From: Paulownia fortunei
Lineage: Eukaryota > Streptophyta > Magnoliopsida > Lamiales > Paulowniaceae
DNA: 64,000 nt
Direction of reading: 5' to 3'
Assembly: GCA_019321725.1 (NCBI GenBank)
Contig: CM033116.1
Location: 3,344,642 to 3,408,641 of the forward strand
In this document: one piece after another, positions 1-12,060 of the stretch
Layout of the letters: every line of letters begins with the position of its first letter
How positions within the stretch are numbered: position 1 is the first letter of the stretch
Notes under the pieces: generated by a model
The model's input: the letters and a program-made list of their open reading frames with translations, nothing else
Told to the model about the DNA's origin: nothing
Database searches by the model: none
Position numbers and translations under genes: made by a program

Positions 1-92
1 CTAATTATGCTGGCCTGACATTTTTCCTATTGTAATATAAAATCACGCTGGTGCTTTTTTCCTAATGTTGCACAAATATTTGTATGCTTTAG

Positions 93-205
93 GTCCGCAA
101 CAGAGATGCCATCCAGTTTTTGTGAAGGCGAGGAAAGTGCAGAAACAAGTTCTTCGGTGGATTAAGAAAATGGCAATGGATGGGAGCAAAACATGGATGA
201 GCTGA
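93..205 (+). CDS. 3'-terminal exon of an unidentified gene (partial)
   Basis: A pyrimidine-rich stretch ending in TTTAG at 92 looks like a splice acceptor. After two bases completing a split codon, an open frame of 36 codons runs to TGA at 203-205. The tail is basic and helix-like, with KARKVQKQVLRWIKKM followed by a Trp-Met-Ser end, but I do not recognise the family. The rest of the gene lies left of the window. The following bases to about 560 are probably its 3' UTR. Seen: acceptor, phase and stop. Inferred: that this is a genuine terminal exon. Confidence 0.5.
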
Positions 206-2585
206 GGATGCTTTCTACTTGAGTGATGGGACTCCACTGCATCAGAGTGCTAGAAATTTGTATAGTTCAAGTTTTTTATCATTGCGACATTAGCTAGCTC
301 TTGTAGGAACATCATAATTACCAGAGACCAATGATTTTGTCATGAACCTTATGTTAATTTCTTGTCTCTGCTCGGTTATTTACTTTTCTTGTGCAGAATC
401 AGTAGTTTTTCTAGAATTTTATTTAAGGAAAATAATGTGTGTTTTTATGTGTTCTTATGCTGCTTTTTGCTGTAGTTGGACTTTCACCTGCAAATGGTGC
501 TGATGAAGTAAAATACTGTTGGAGGATGGAGAAAAATAGTAGGTTAGATTGACTAACTTCAAATTGAATCACTAGTCTATACTATATAGAACTGAAGAGG
601 TCTAAACGGTGGTTTGGTCACTTTTTTGAACTGTCGTTTTAGGTTAATAAAAATCAATGAGTTGATAAGATGAATGTGTGTCGTACTTTTAACATTGCTG
701 ATGTTATGGTGTTTGAAATTTTTGGACTGTATATGATTTTTAGTAATTAATTGTGTGATTCTTTTTAGGATTAAATACATATTGTCCCTTATACTATTGA
801 TTTTTCATTGTAACACTAGGTGTACTAATAAAAATTTCAACTACCCTTTTAAACAATAAAAAACATATTGATGTACAAAAATACTTTTGAACTAAATAAA
901 TATTAAATTTTATATTTTACCTTTTTTAAAATTAAATATCAATTAGTTTGATTTTATATTTTACTTAACTCTGGTTTTATTAAATACATAAACTTATAAT
1001 TAAATTTAAAATGAATAAATAACAAATATAAATTTAGTATTGGGAAGAGATATTAATTTTTTTAAAAATATATTCCATAAATTTATATTACTACCATTTA
1101 TATATTGTTTTAATAAATAAATATTAAAAATTTGGGTCAAATTAGTTGATATTATTTAATGGTATAAATATGTTTATTCTATAAGGCGTGCATCTGTATA
1201 TTAAACATATTAACTGATCTAATTTCAATTTATAGTAATTTATTTGTAAAATGTCAATTAATTTGATTTCAAGTTTTATTTAACACTAATTTTATTAAAT
1301 AAATTAATATAATTAAATTCAAATTAAATAAATAACAAAACATGATTTTAACAATATAGAAGACATATTAAATTTAAAAAAATATATCTAACATAAATTA
1401 ATATTACTCTCATCTTATATATATTGTTTTAGAAAGCATTTCAGAATTTTATTTTTATTTTTTTCACTCGAAAGTTTTTAATTACATTAATATATTTTAT
1501 AAGTTTTTTTTTTTTTAATTTTCATTATCCTTTCACATATATAACTACACATTAAAATTAGATTCGTTAATATATTTGAGTTACACATGCACAACTTACA
1601 TAATAAAATTATTTACATCATTAAGTAATATCAATTTAATTGACTCTAAATTTAACACTTGCTTATTAAAGTTATATATCTAAAATGATAGTAATAGAAA
1701 TTTATGTGACATAGGTTTTTAAAATTTATTGTATCTTTTTTTATAATATTAAAGTTGCATTTGACTAATTAATTATTTTAGATTTAGTTGAAAATTACTT
1801 TATTTAAAAAAATTAGTGTTGAATAAAATTTGAGATTAAATTGATTAACACTTAATTATAAAATGATACGGAACAAAGTGAATTTAACATTTTACTTAAT
1901 TTAGAAATAATTTGATCCATCAATATAATTTTTATTAATTTAACATAACATTTGAAAGTTCAATAGGTAAAATATATTTAAATATATTTTTATTAATTTA
2001 ACATAACATTTGAAAGTTCAATAGGTAAAATATATTTAACCCTTCTTTTTATTGAATGAATTTTTAGTTCATTTTAAGAATTATAATGCAAGTTTAACAA
2101 AACCCAAAGAAACTTTGGATCCAGACATTGGTAATTCTTTAATACAAGGTCAAATGCACATCTTAATTATCATCCTGCAATTATTGACACAAAGACCATT
2201 TCATTTCTCACATTTCTAGCAAATAATAGGCCAAATCCAAACACAGGTAAAATTCATATATTCACCCAATAATGAAAACTCCAAAAAAGCCAGAAACTAG
2301 TAAATGTTTTTTCTTTTGCAAAATGAGTGACAACTTGTATTTTGAGACCAGATATAAGGATTATCTAAACAGGATACGTTTTTGTAACATTAACATCTGA
2401 TTATGGATTCACATTCAGAAATCTTAATACCGGCCTGGTAAGGGGCTTATAATGTTTTTGCTAATGACAAAAATCCGGTACAACAACTCTGTGGTGCATA
2501 AGTTAGTCAACTACTAAAAGCCTTCTCATTTGCTCTCAACCTTCTAAGTAAATTGGAATTCTTCACCTCAATCTACCAATCAATC
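206..2585. other. AT-rich spacer, no gene seen
   Basis: The first few hundred bases are probably the 3' UTR of the gene ending at 205. From about 760 to 2090 the sequence is very AT-rich with only short chance frames. It contains one clear 58-bp tandem duplication (listed separately). The last part, 2100-2585, is likely downstream sequence and 3' UTR of the minus-strand peptidase gene. Confidence 0.6.
1929..2038. repeat. 58-bp-period tandem duplication
   Basis: The block starting TTTTTATTAATTTAACATAA at 1929 recurs at 1987 with a 58-base offset. About 52 bases of each unit are identical by eye. It lies in AT-rich spacer and looks like a recent local duplication with no coding content. Confidence 0.85.
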
Positions 2586-5500
2586 TCAGTCTGCTTTCTT
2601 GTTTGAGTCTGCATCAGTTTCTTCAGAGCTAGTTGTTTTAGACTCGTCAAATGCCAATAACTGCAGACAGAGATAACATGTTAAATACACTAATATAACA
2701 GGTAGTTAAGTGGTAAATAGCATTTATCAATAAAGCTCAACAATTATAATCGCAGAAATTTTTTTCACAAATCGCAACTCAAATAGAAGCCTTAGCAATG
2801 TATAGAATTTGCAGTCTACTCGGGGTCATTACAAGAGTTCCCCAGCCCAGCAGAACATACTAGGCACATTGCAGAAAAAGAATCCAAAAACTTTGTATCT
2901 ATCATTTACAGTTGGGGGAAGTTTTTAGAATAAGTTAGCATGCTTGGTGCATTGCTGAAATGAAAATCTGAAACATGTTTCTTTAGCATATTTTACCAAC
3001 TCTAATATCATAATCAAAAGAAAAGGATACAATTCAATTGGCCACCATTAGCCCAGTCCAGACTCCAGACATGCAAAGCAATTGCTCTAATTGTATTTCT
3101 CACGGTTCTCTGTCAATACTGTTTTGGCATGAATTTCTAAATTTCTAAAATTGAACCGTTTATAAACATTAATAACTGTATAGAAAACATAATTATTCAC
3201 AATTACAGTGTGTAAATATTACATGAAAAGAATAAATGACTCACAGATTTGACTTCTCCATTCCATATGCAATGCGCAGCCAAAAATCCAATGACACCAG
3301 GCACGATATACAACAGTGCAGGCTGGAAGAAGATTAAGAACCAATAATCCGAAAGATTAGGATATTAAGACTCAAATACAAAAATGAAGGTAGCTTTGGA
3401 AATCCAATCGTGTCGAGAAGATACTCACCTGTGCAGCTTGAAACCAGTTCATGACAATGATTGTGACGACCAAACCAACTGTATATCCTACAAATGCACT
3501 CTTAAAATATTGGCTCTCTTTCCCTCTGGAAACATCAAATCTTAGTGCCAATGCTACAAAAATTCCTGAAAAGTAAAAGCAAAATTAAATAATTTATTCA
3601 GCTATAAATTAACAAGTGTGAAATGCGCTTGTGCGCTATGAATATTCCAAATTCAAGAAGAAAGAAGAGTCGTGCACCCAGCACCCTATTTACATGAAGC
3701 ATACAAAAGAGATGCACAAAAGATTTCATGTCTTTCTCTATAAATGAAAAGAAAAAAGAAAGTCTAAACAAGACTCTCATCCCAGATGCACATTATCCAC
3801 ACGCACTCATGCCACTGCTCTGCAGCAGGTTGACAGAGAACTTATAACTGCACTAAAAAGTACAAAATCTGACATTTACAGTTAAAGTTCATACCAGGAA
3901 TCACTATATCACCAAGTCCTAACATCGAAAATGGACGTGCAGAATCTGATGTAGGGAATAAAAGCTGCAGAAAGTGAAGCACGCTATATTACATAAATTT
4001 AAAATAACAAGCAGGAATACAGAAAAGTCATTTTCACCATGCCAGGTAGACATGTTATAGACTTAAAGTACAGACCTTTATTGGAGCATCAAAAGATTTA
4101 GCAACGCTAACCATGACTGGGGTAAAAAAGACCCAGAATATGTCATATACAAAAAGCCCGGCCTGCATTTGCAAAAAATAAGCATTAACAAAATAACCAT
4201 TAGAAGTTGCACAAAGTAGTATTAATCATAAAGTAAATCCAAACATTCACAGCAGATAAAGAAATAATTGTGACTCGTATAATCAAGAATTCCATTCTTA
4301 CCAAGAGAATAGCACCAGTCTTAAATGAGCCAAGTGAAAGCATTTCAATTCCCTGAAATTGTTTTAAAAAAGAAAATGGATATGAACAAGGTCAGTAAAA
4401 GCTTTTCTACTTAAAACTTATAGATGAAAATAAAATAATTCACTGCTATAGAAGTTAGGATTTCAAGGTATACAGTTCAATTTCATGCATTAGCACAATC
4501 CTGCGCAAGTTGGGAGCATAAAGGTAAAGAATAAAAATTTGTTGTGTTATCAGACCTGAATGCAGAATGCAAGCCCCAAGATATTGTTAGCTAACCAATG
4601 CTTCTTTGAAGCATACCACACACAAAAGAAGGTTCCAGGAATTGCAGCAACGATCTGTGATTTTGTAAACTCAACCTCCAAAGCTGTGCAACAAACGTGT
4701 AAAGAAAAATATCATTCTGCATATTACAAGCAATACAATGTCAAGCAGATCAAACAGAAAGCTACGAAGGAGAACCTGCACTTTAATCTATAGAGAACTT
4801 AAATGACATTGAAAAACAAACACTAAACCGTCTAAAACTAAGTTAAAAGTCTTTCAATACGGACTGTACAATTGGCAACAATATCAAGGCATGCTATGCT
4901 AGTGTTCAAAAGCATGCACCTTTCTTGTGAACAAACCAAGTAATAATTCTATTCGACCTAATCAATTATCCTTCATTTTCAGGATAAAACCCAGGTCAAT
5001 CTTCAAAATGCTTAAATTTGATATGTCAAGAGTATCAAATCTAATCTCCCAAAACAAAAATATAAAAGAAAAAGGGGAACAACTACACATCTCTTACATA
5101 CAAACATTTCAACTTTGCAGTAAAGGAATAATTCCATAAAAATCTCAAAATCATAGAGTGAACAAACAGTAAAAACAAAATGGTTAAGTAATTGATATTG
5201 TCCATGAAGATTCAGCACAGGAAAAGACAAAAAATATACAAGTCATCCATGAATCAATTTGGCTTTCCTCTCCGAATCACATGTTTTGTCATATCCATCA
5301 GACTTCTACCAATAAATGTTACTCAATACGAAAACACATTTGTGAAGCCTCTGTGCATTCTCAATTCTTAGATGACAAATTTTCCCTCCATTGTAGGCAA
5401 AAGTTGAAATAGCGGAATTTGTTTTCATAAAATATATCTATTTGCTTTTGAAGTTGTGGGGGTATTCTGCAAACCTTTTCACCCTTCAATAAATTATTAA

Positions 5501-7260
5501 GAATCCTAGTCCATCACATTAGCACTTCAGCTCATAACACTTCTGAAACCACACTACTCCCTTTGTCCCAAATTTATTGCTCTCGTTTTCTTTTTGGGAT
5601 GTCCCAAAATGAAACTTCATTTCCTAAAATGGAAATTTTCTTTTCAAAATTTCTTCTTGAAGTAATGATGTTACACCACTAACTATCAACCACTATTTTT
5701 TAAAGGTAATAGTGTGAAATCCAACAAAACTCACACTTTTTTCGACTCTCATCTAGAACTCCATGCCGAGTCAAATTAGACCCATTATTTTGGGATGGAG
5801 TATAATTATTCAATGAAATGAACCAACAATTATGGCCATCCCGAAGAGAAAATTGAAGAATGCTGGATGAAGTATATAACTAGCATTTCCTAGAGAGAGA
5901 AAATGAGCCTCAATGGTATTTATCGTATTAAAAGAACAGAAGCAACAAAGAGAAATGCAAGAAAAAGATGCATCAAAAAGTAGCCATGATTTCAATAGAT
6001 GACAGAAAAAAAGAATCAGATACAGAGGTATTGGTGAATCCATACACCGGAAGTATGGGAAACGCCATATAATGAGATTATCATTCCATGGTTTGGGCAG
6101 GAAACGTTTAATTGAAGGTAGCAATGTTGCCCTACAAAGTTGAAAAGAAATAAGGAAGATTAATAGACAAATAGTATAATTCCCTAATAAACCCATAGAT
6201 TATTACTCAGCTAAATAAAATATTAGAATAGCCCAGATGGAAGAACTTACGAAAGAGCAGCAATCCCGAGTACGAAAAAATAGCACGTTAATACAGCATT
6301 AACCAAGTCTTTTGATAGAAATTTGAAAAGCAAAAAAAGTGACAGCAACATCGCACTCCCAACCAATGGAAACCGCATGGCATGTTCGTTGGACATTGTC
6401 TCCTGAAAAATATAATAGCATGACAAAATAAAAGGTCAAAACAGATTTCCAAGGGCACAACATTTAATTGCTGGAAATGCATTTAGAAGCTCAACTTACT
6501 GATGGTGGAGTTGGCTTAACAGAGCGATAGCAACCCACATACACAGTTAGACAAGCCGTCAAAATGACATTTAAATTTGGGTCTACCTTCACGACAAGTG
6601 GGGCTAGGGTCAAACCTGTAGTCAATGATAAAGCATGAGGTCACAATGTGCTAAGGCGGAAACGATAATGCAATATTATAAACTGTATCCAACCTCCATG
6701 TTTTCCAAAGTCCTTTATTCACAAGTCATCTAATCAGACACGAGCATGAAAAACTTTCAGAAGAAACATAAGTGCCTAAAAGCAAGTCTGAGCAGACATA
6801 AACAAAGAGAATGATGGATACATGACTTCTTAACATGTCCACGAGTAAATCAAGAGGGAAATTTTACCTTAACAAAACTATAATGTATGGTAATGTTTTA
6901 CCTAGCTATTGCATCAAGACTTTAGACTAGCACAAATCTGATATGCCTAATGAGGAAAAACAGATACCAAGAACTGATTTGTCCAGATCACTCATAAACA
7001 TTCTAGACCATACAGCAAAATTCAGAACCACAACAGATGCAAAACAAGTCTCTGGAAAGCACTAAGCAGGTGAACAAATAAGAATGCGAGTAAGGGAAAA
7101 GTGTGTATCTAACACTGTCCCACAAAAAATTCATAGCTTCAATTTGCTAGTACAAAAACAATAGAAAGAACAAAAAATTCACTAAACCAAAATAACTCAC
7201 TGAAACAGAAAAAATCATACCTGCCAGAGCCAAATTTGCGAGTCGCTCATTATTCTTCAT
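2586..7260 (-). CDS. SPP: Signal peptide peptidase (SPP), intramembrane aspartic protease
   Basis: An ER-membrane GxGD aspartyl protease that cleaves leftover signal peptides and other type II membrane segments. Eleven exons join in phase: 7260-7221, 6615-6500, 6402-6251, 6131-6046, 4683-4556, 4352-4302, 4162-4076, 3964-3895, 3565-3429, 3322-3245 and 2660-2586. They give 339 residues, close to the roughly 344 of Arabidopsis SPP. The N terminus MKNNERLANLALAGLTLAP is the family's typical start. The catalytic aspartates are in FVYD (D198) and GLGD (D238), and the PAL motif is at 290-292. Many hydrophobic segments fit a nine-helix membrane protein. The C terminus ends KKAD, a KKXX-type ER retrieval signal. 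A 1.36-kb intron holds a Stowaway MITE. The 5' UTR seems to have its own intron, with a possible acceptor near 7312. Identity is firm; single exon ends could be off by a few bases. Confidence 0.95.
5557..5800. mobile_element. Stowaway-like MITE in an SPP intron
   Basis: The left end CTCCCTTTGTCCCAAA and the inverted right end TTTTGGGATGGAG match the Stowaway (Tc1/mariner MITE) consensus. The element is 244 bp and is flanked by TA on both sides (5555-5556 and 5801-5802), the expected target duplication. It carries no coding frame and lies inside the intron between SPP exons 4 and 5, away from the splice sites. Confidence 0.8.
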
Positions 7261-8030
7261 TCTAAATCTCAAAAAATTCTGAACTGTCCTCTGATTTTTC
7301 TCCAAAAAAACTACAGCATCAGAAACCCAAATAAATATGCAATATGATGAAAATCAATAAGTATATCCAGTTGTGATCTTTTCAAGATCCTTTAGATGGA
7401 GAGAGAGATTAAGAAGCAATCACACTGTAACTTTTCTGCATTCTTCCCTTTGGCAAGAAACATATAATATGGACCAAGATTGTCGTGATACAGTGATTTG
7501 GAGAACAAAATCCAATCTTTTAAACCATGCAATTCAATTTGTTTTTCTTTATCCAGCATCAGGACAAAACCTTTCCTAATGAACTAGCATATTAAATCTC
7601 AAGATCGTGTCACAAAAAAGGATCCATATGACATAAATCTTCTCCAATTATTAAAGAACCCTATTCCCACAACAATTTTTTGAATTAATTCTTGAATTCA
7701 ATCAAGATGCATATTCTTTAATTCTTCTACAAAGTTTAATTTTAATCGCATAGATAAACGGATAAGCATACGTATGCGTATATGTATATATACAAATATA
7801 AATGCATATAAAAATCAAGAAAGAATTGGGGGAAAAACCTTCAAACAAGAAGAAACTGATGGTGTTTCTTTTTCTCTCTCCCGTATACTTATCTTCAAAT
7901 TCGAACACACAGATCGGGCACCCCTTCAGTGTGTGCAATTTTCACACACATACGGACAGAGAGGGTTTTAGCTTTTACACACGCGAGAAAAAGGGCAGAG
8001 AAATTTCAATAAATAGGGCATTTTTTGGAG

Positions 8031-8037
8031 ATTTATA
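8031..8037 (-). promoter_or_regulatory. Possible TATA box of the SPP gene
   Basis: Read on the minus strand, TATAAAT lies at 8037-8031. It would place transcription start near 8000, giving a roughly 740-base leader before the SPP ATG, probably shortened by a 5' UTR intron. No cap-site data are available, so this is an inference from motif and spacing. Confidence 0.4.
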
Positions 8038-8201
8038 AAATCCCAAAATATAAGTACATGGTTGTACATTTTGACCAGATTGTGTACTTTGGATGAGTTA
8101 GTCTTACGTACAATCGCTTCGAAGCGTGTTTGGGAACTGCAGGATAAGATGCTGCAGGGGGTTAATGCCCGGCGGAGCCACGTTCCGGGAGGAGCATTGG
8201 A

Positions 8202-8223
8202 CCAATCATGTAATGCCACGTCA
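8202..8223. promoter_or_regulatory. ER stress response element (ERSE-I) overlapping a UPRE
   Basis: CCAAT (8202-8206), nine bases, then CCACG (8216-8220) is an exact ERSE-I (CCAAT-N9-CCACG). CCACGTCA (8216-8223) is the complement of TGACGTGG, a UPRE/bZIP core. The element lies about 200 bp upstream of the presumed SPP start and about 1.25 kb before the divergent PPR gene. In plants such elements are bound by NF-Y with bZIP28/bZIP60 during the unfolded protein response. The sequence match is direct; the function is inferred. Confidence 0.6.
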
Positions 8224-8673
8224 GATTTAGAAAATATCTTGTGATGGATTTTCACTCTTTTTGTACTTGCAAAGAGAGTTAACTGTATTTTGTTTATACT
8301 CTTTTTCTTTTGAATTGTGAATTAAAAACAATGGTTTTGCTTCTTAGTTGAAAAAATAATAGGATAATCGGATGTGAGATAATATTAGCCAATTATATAT
8401 TTCTTCATGTAAATTTTCTTTTTTAAATAAATAGGAATGTCAATAGAGTCGCATATTAAACTTTGTCAACGGGTTCATAGTAGTTTTAATTTTTTATTCC
8501 AAACCCGCTTTATTTTATTTTATTTTTTATTTCAATTAATATATAATTATAAAATATTATTTTTTAAAAATATTTTAATAATATTATTTTTAAATATATA
8601 TATATATATATAATGAATTTAACGAGTGTGAGTCCAAATCCTTATAAGCCTTAATGGGATAAGTATCGAATCT

Positions 8674-8707
8674 CGAGTTTGTCATTTTTTGTCAAATGAC
8701 AAACTCG
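8674..8707. repeat. Perfect 14-bp inverted repeat
   Basis: The arms CGAGTTTGTCATTT (8674-8687) and AAATGACAAACTCG (8694-8707) pair perfectly across a six-base loop. It lies in AT-rich spacer, probably in a decayed repeat, and no gene is attached to it. Confidence 0.7.
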
Positions 8708-9108
8708 TGTCGTTTTCATTCCATTATCAAGTACTATAATTTATTTATTTATTTATTTTTTTAAAAAATTTACAATAATTTACTTATTTCTATAATAAAA
8801 TGATGAGAATGAAAAATCATAACTATACTGTTAGAGACTATACCTAAATCAATGACGTAAGTACATGACTACATTTAACTTACTTAACTTATCTCTGCAA
8901 TAAGACGAACCAAGATTACCTGTTAGTATACACAATACACTCGTTAGTCAAGAGTTCGATGTATTGAGAAAAATTTTATGCATTGAAGCATTTAGTATTT
9001 TTTTTCTAATGTCGTTGATTTAATTTGGTTCAAACATTTGTTGTCTTAATTTTCAAAATATAAACAACGGTCTATCACTATTTATTTCTCAATGTAACTG
9101 CAAATATA

Positions 9109-9109
<1 letters not shown>

Positions 9110-9144
<35 letters not shown>
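9110..9144. repeat. (TAA)n microsatellite
   Basis: About 11-12 uninterrupted TAA units upstream of the PPR gene. This is a simple-sequence repeat, likely length-variable. Confidence 0.9.
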
Positions 9145-9467
9145 TAAATACTCATTTACATTTTGAATATAATTATAATCATACTAAAGTTTTCACCTCA
9201 TTTATATTTATACTATTTTTGTATGTCGGGATGTATGTATATATATATTATTGTTTATTTACATTCGGACCGAATTTCTCACAATACATTTTTATTTTTT
9301 ATTTCTCGAACCATACTACACTTAAAATGTCTTGTATTGCATATTTTCCTAATTTTTGCTTTTTGATATACTTTAATTAATAATAAATTGAAGTCGTGGG
9401 TGCTGAAACTGTTACTAATGCCGCTTTATGAATGCACGCTTTTTGACTGGTCTTAAGCTCTGAGAAA

Positions 9468-11645
9468 ATGATGACTTCAGTCTCACTTCGCTCTTCAATG
9501 GCGGCAAGGAGGCCATTTTTCCCCAACAAGAAATTCACCAGAACAACACGCAGTTTTTCTACACACAGCCCCGTTAACTATTCATCTAATTCTCAGCAAA
9601 CCCTTTCTTCGGATTCATTTTTGCTCGAAAAGATTTTGTGGGCTCTAAAGAGAGGTCAGTCCATCAACACCCATATGTTTTATCAGCTAAACCCATCAAC
9701 ATATGCGCAAGTTCTTTGCGAATGTCGTAATGATTTGCATATTGGTCAGAAATTCATTGATTTAATTGCATTAAATCACCCGAATTTTAAGCATTCGTCG
9801 TTGTCATTAAGCGCCGCGGTACATGTGTTATTGAGGAGTAAAAGAATATCTGATGCACAGGCTTTGATTCTAAGGATGATTAGGAGGAGTGGGGCTTCTA
9901 GAGCTGAGATTGTTGATTCGTTATTAGGTACTTATGAGAAATGTGGGTCGAGTTTATATGTTTTTGATTTGTTTATTAGGACTTACGTGCAAGCTAGGAA
10001 GTTTAGGGAGGCTGTTGAGGCGTTTCGTTTGTTAAAATTTAGGAATGTTTATGTTTCTGTTAATGCGTGTAATAGTCTATTGGGTGGACTTGGTAGAATT
10101 GGGTGGGTTGATTTGGCGAGAGAAGTGTATGATGAAACGGTGAGAAGTAGAACGGATTTGAATGCTTACACGCTCAACATCATGGTAAATGTGTTCTGCA
10201 AGGATGGTAAGATAGAGAAAGCAAAGGAGTTTTTAATGGAAATGGAGAAAAGAGGGATCTTCGCGGATATTGTGACGCATAATACTTTGATCAATGCTTA
10301 TTGTCGGGAAGGGCACATTGAAAAAGGTCTCGAGATGATGAGGTTGATGCGGGATAAGGATTTGGAACCGTGTCTTTTGACTTATAATTCAATTGTAAAT
10401 GGTTTGTGTAAAAATGGGCAGTATGAGAGAGCAAAGGAAGTTTTAAATGAAATGAAGCAGAATGGGCTGTGTCCTGATGCTGCCACTTACAACACATTGC
10501 TAGTTGAATGTTGCCGGAAGGATAATGTAGTAGAAGCTGAGGGTATTTTTCATGAAATGTTGCTTCATGGTGTTGTCCCAAATTTGGTTAGTTATAGTTC
10601 GATTATTGGTTTTTTTTCTAGAACTGGGGATCTTGATCGGATGATAGCTTATTATAAGGATTTGCAGTTCAAAGGCTTGATACCTGACAAAATTGTTTAT
10701 ACCATTCTGATTGGTGGATTCTGTAGACACGGCGCTGTGTCAGATGCTATGAAGGTGCGTGATGAAATGGTGAAACTCGGTTGCCAGATGGATGTGGTGA
10801 CTTACAATACTATTTTGAATGGATTATGCAAAGAAAGGATGCTTTGTGAGGCAAATGCGCTTTTCAATGAGATGGTGGAAAGGGGCGTGTTTCCTGATTT
10901 TTGCACTTACACAACTCTAATAAATGGATATTGCAAGAGTGGAAATATGGATAAAGCATTAAACTTGTTTGGTTCTATGCTTCAAAGAAATCTGAAACCT
11001 GATGTGATTACATACAATACCTTGATTGATGGATTTTGCAAGGCAGGTGACATGGAAAGAGCCATTGAGTTGAGAGATGACATGATATCTAAAATGATAC
11101 ATCCTAACTATATCACATTCGGTACTCTAATGAATGGATTCTGTAATGGTGGTTATCTGTCTGATGCATTTAAATTGTGGAATGAGATGGTTGATGAAGG
11201 TATTGAGCCCAACATTGTTATTTGCAATTCTCTTATCAAAGGCTATTGCAGGCATGGTGATCCAGGAATGGCATTTGAGTTTCTGAAGAAGATGAAGTCA
11301 AGAGGAATTATTCCTGATTGCATCACTTATAACACTCTGATACATGGATTCATGAAAGAGGAGAATGTTGAAATAGCTTTTGACTTGGTGAATCGAATGG
11401 AAAAAGAAAATCTCGTACCTGATTTAATCACCTATAATGTTATTCTGGATCAATTTTGTAGGCTTGGTAGAATGCAAGAAGCCAATACAATATACAGAAA
11501 GATGATTGAGAGGGGCATCAATCCTGATAGATCTACATATACATCATTAATAAATGGTCATGTCTCACAGGAAAATTTAAAGGAAGCTTTTCAGTTCCAC
11601 GATGAAATGCTGCGCAGGGGTTTCGTGCCCGATGATAAGTTTTAG
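9468..11645 (+). CDS. P-class pentatricopeptide repeat protein, At5g01110-like
   Basis: A 725-residue intronless frame, typical of plant PPR genes. About fifteen 35-residue P-type repeats run from roughly residue 195 to 720, each with the YNTLINGLCK-like first helix and a PD/PN cap. No E, E+ or DYW domain follows, so it is a pure P-class RNA-binding protein. The first 35 residues are rich in Arg, Ser and Thr with few acids, which fits an organelle transit peptide (mitochondrion more likely than plastid, an inference). The C terminus, ending RGF-VPDDKF, and the region around the VNACNSLLGGLGRIGW repeat match what I know of Arabidopsis At5g01110. A second in-frame Met eleven codons in is an alternative start. 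The RNA target is unknown. Confidence 0.93.
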   Translation: MMTSVSLRSSMAARRPFFPNKKFTRTTRSFSTHSPVNYSSNSQQTLSSDSFLLEKILWALKRGQSINTHMFYQLNPSTYAQVLCECRNDLHIGQKFIDLIALNHPNFKHSSLSLSAAVHVLLRSKRISDAQALILRMIRRSGASRAEIVDSLLGTYEKCGSSLYVFDLFIRTYVQARKFREAVEAFRLLKFRNVYVSVNACNSLLGGLGRIGWVDLAREVYDETVRSRTDLNAYTLNIMVNVFCKDGKIEKAKEFLMEMEKRGIFADIVTHNTLINAYCREGHIEKGLEMMRLMRDKDLEPCLLTYNSIVNGLCKNGQYERAKEVLNEMKQNGLCPDAATYNTLLVECCRKDNVVEAEGIFHEMLLHGVVPNLVSYSSIIGFFSRTGDLDRMIAYYKDLQFKGLIPDKIVYTILIGGFCRHGAVSDAMKVRDEMVKLGCQMDVVTYNTILNGLCKERMLCEANALFNEMVERGVFPDFCTYTTLINGYCKSGNMDKALNLFGSMLQRNLKPDVITYNTLIDGFCKAGDMERAIELRDDMISKMIHPNYITFGTLMNGFCNGGYLSDAFKLWNEMVDEGIEPNIVICNSLIKGYCRHGDPGMAFEFLKKMKSRGIIPDCITYNTLIHGFMKEENVEIAFDLVNRMEKENLVPDLITYNVILDQFCRLGRMQEANTIYRKMIERGINPDRSTYTSLINGHVSQENLKEAFQFHDEMLRRGFVPDDKF

Positions 11646-11871
11646 TTTGAGTGTTGGAGCTGCTATATCTCAGTGGCAGTTCAAGGACTCTGGTTGCTAA
11701 ATTTTCTCCAACATTCACTGCATGATGTCATTAGGCAACAGGTCGAATGTTGATTGACCAATGAAGGTTGGGACCTGTATTATATACAGTTACCTCCTTA
11801 TAGTCACTTTATAGTTGAGTAATCAACATTTTTTTTAGTCACGTATTCTCCCAATTGCCACTTTTTGCCTA

Positions 11872-12060
11872 AACTTGAAGATGAAGTATTAATAAACAAG
11901 TTTTTTTCTTTCTTAATGACAAATTTTGCTTATGCTCCAGGAATTGTTGAGGGTGTGGGTAGACTAGAAGGCGTTAAGGCGTGTAAACTTGAAGCTATAG
12001 ACAAAGTATGAATAAACGAGTTTTTTCTTCTTAATGACAAATTTTGCTTGTGCTTCCGAG
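11872..12060. repeat. Diverged direct repeat downstream of the PPR gene
   Basis: A block containing CTTAATGACAAATTTTGCTT is present near 11912 and again near 12030, each preceded by a similar AATAAACAAG/AATAAACGAG tract. The spacing is about 117 bases. It looks like an old local duplication in the 3' flank of the PPR gene. Confidence 0.65.

Larger units (their letters stand above)
8224..9467. other. Divergent spacer between SPP and the PPR gene
   Basis: Mostly AT-rich DNA with short TA runs near 8600, a (TAA)n microsatellite at about 9110-9144 and the hairpin at 8674-8707. The final stretch before 9468 should contain the PPR promoter and leader, but no convincing TATA box was found. No coding frame is supported. 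Confidence 0.6.
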
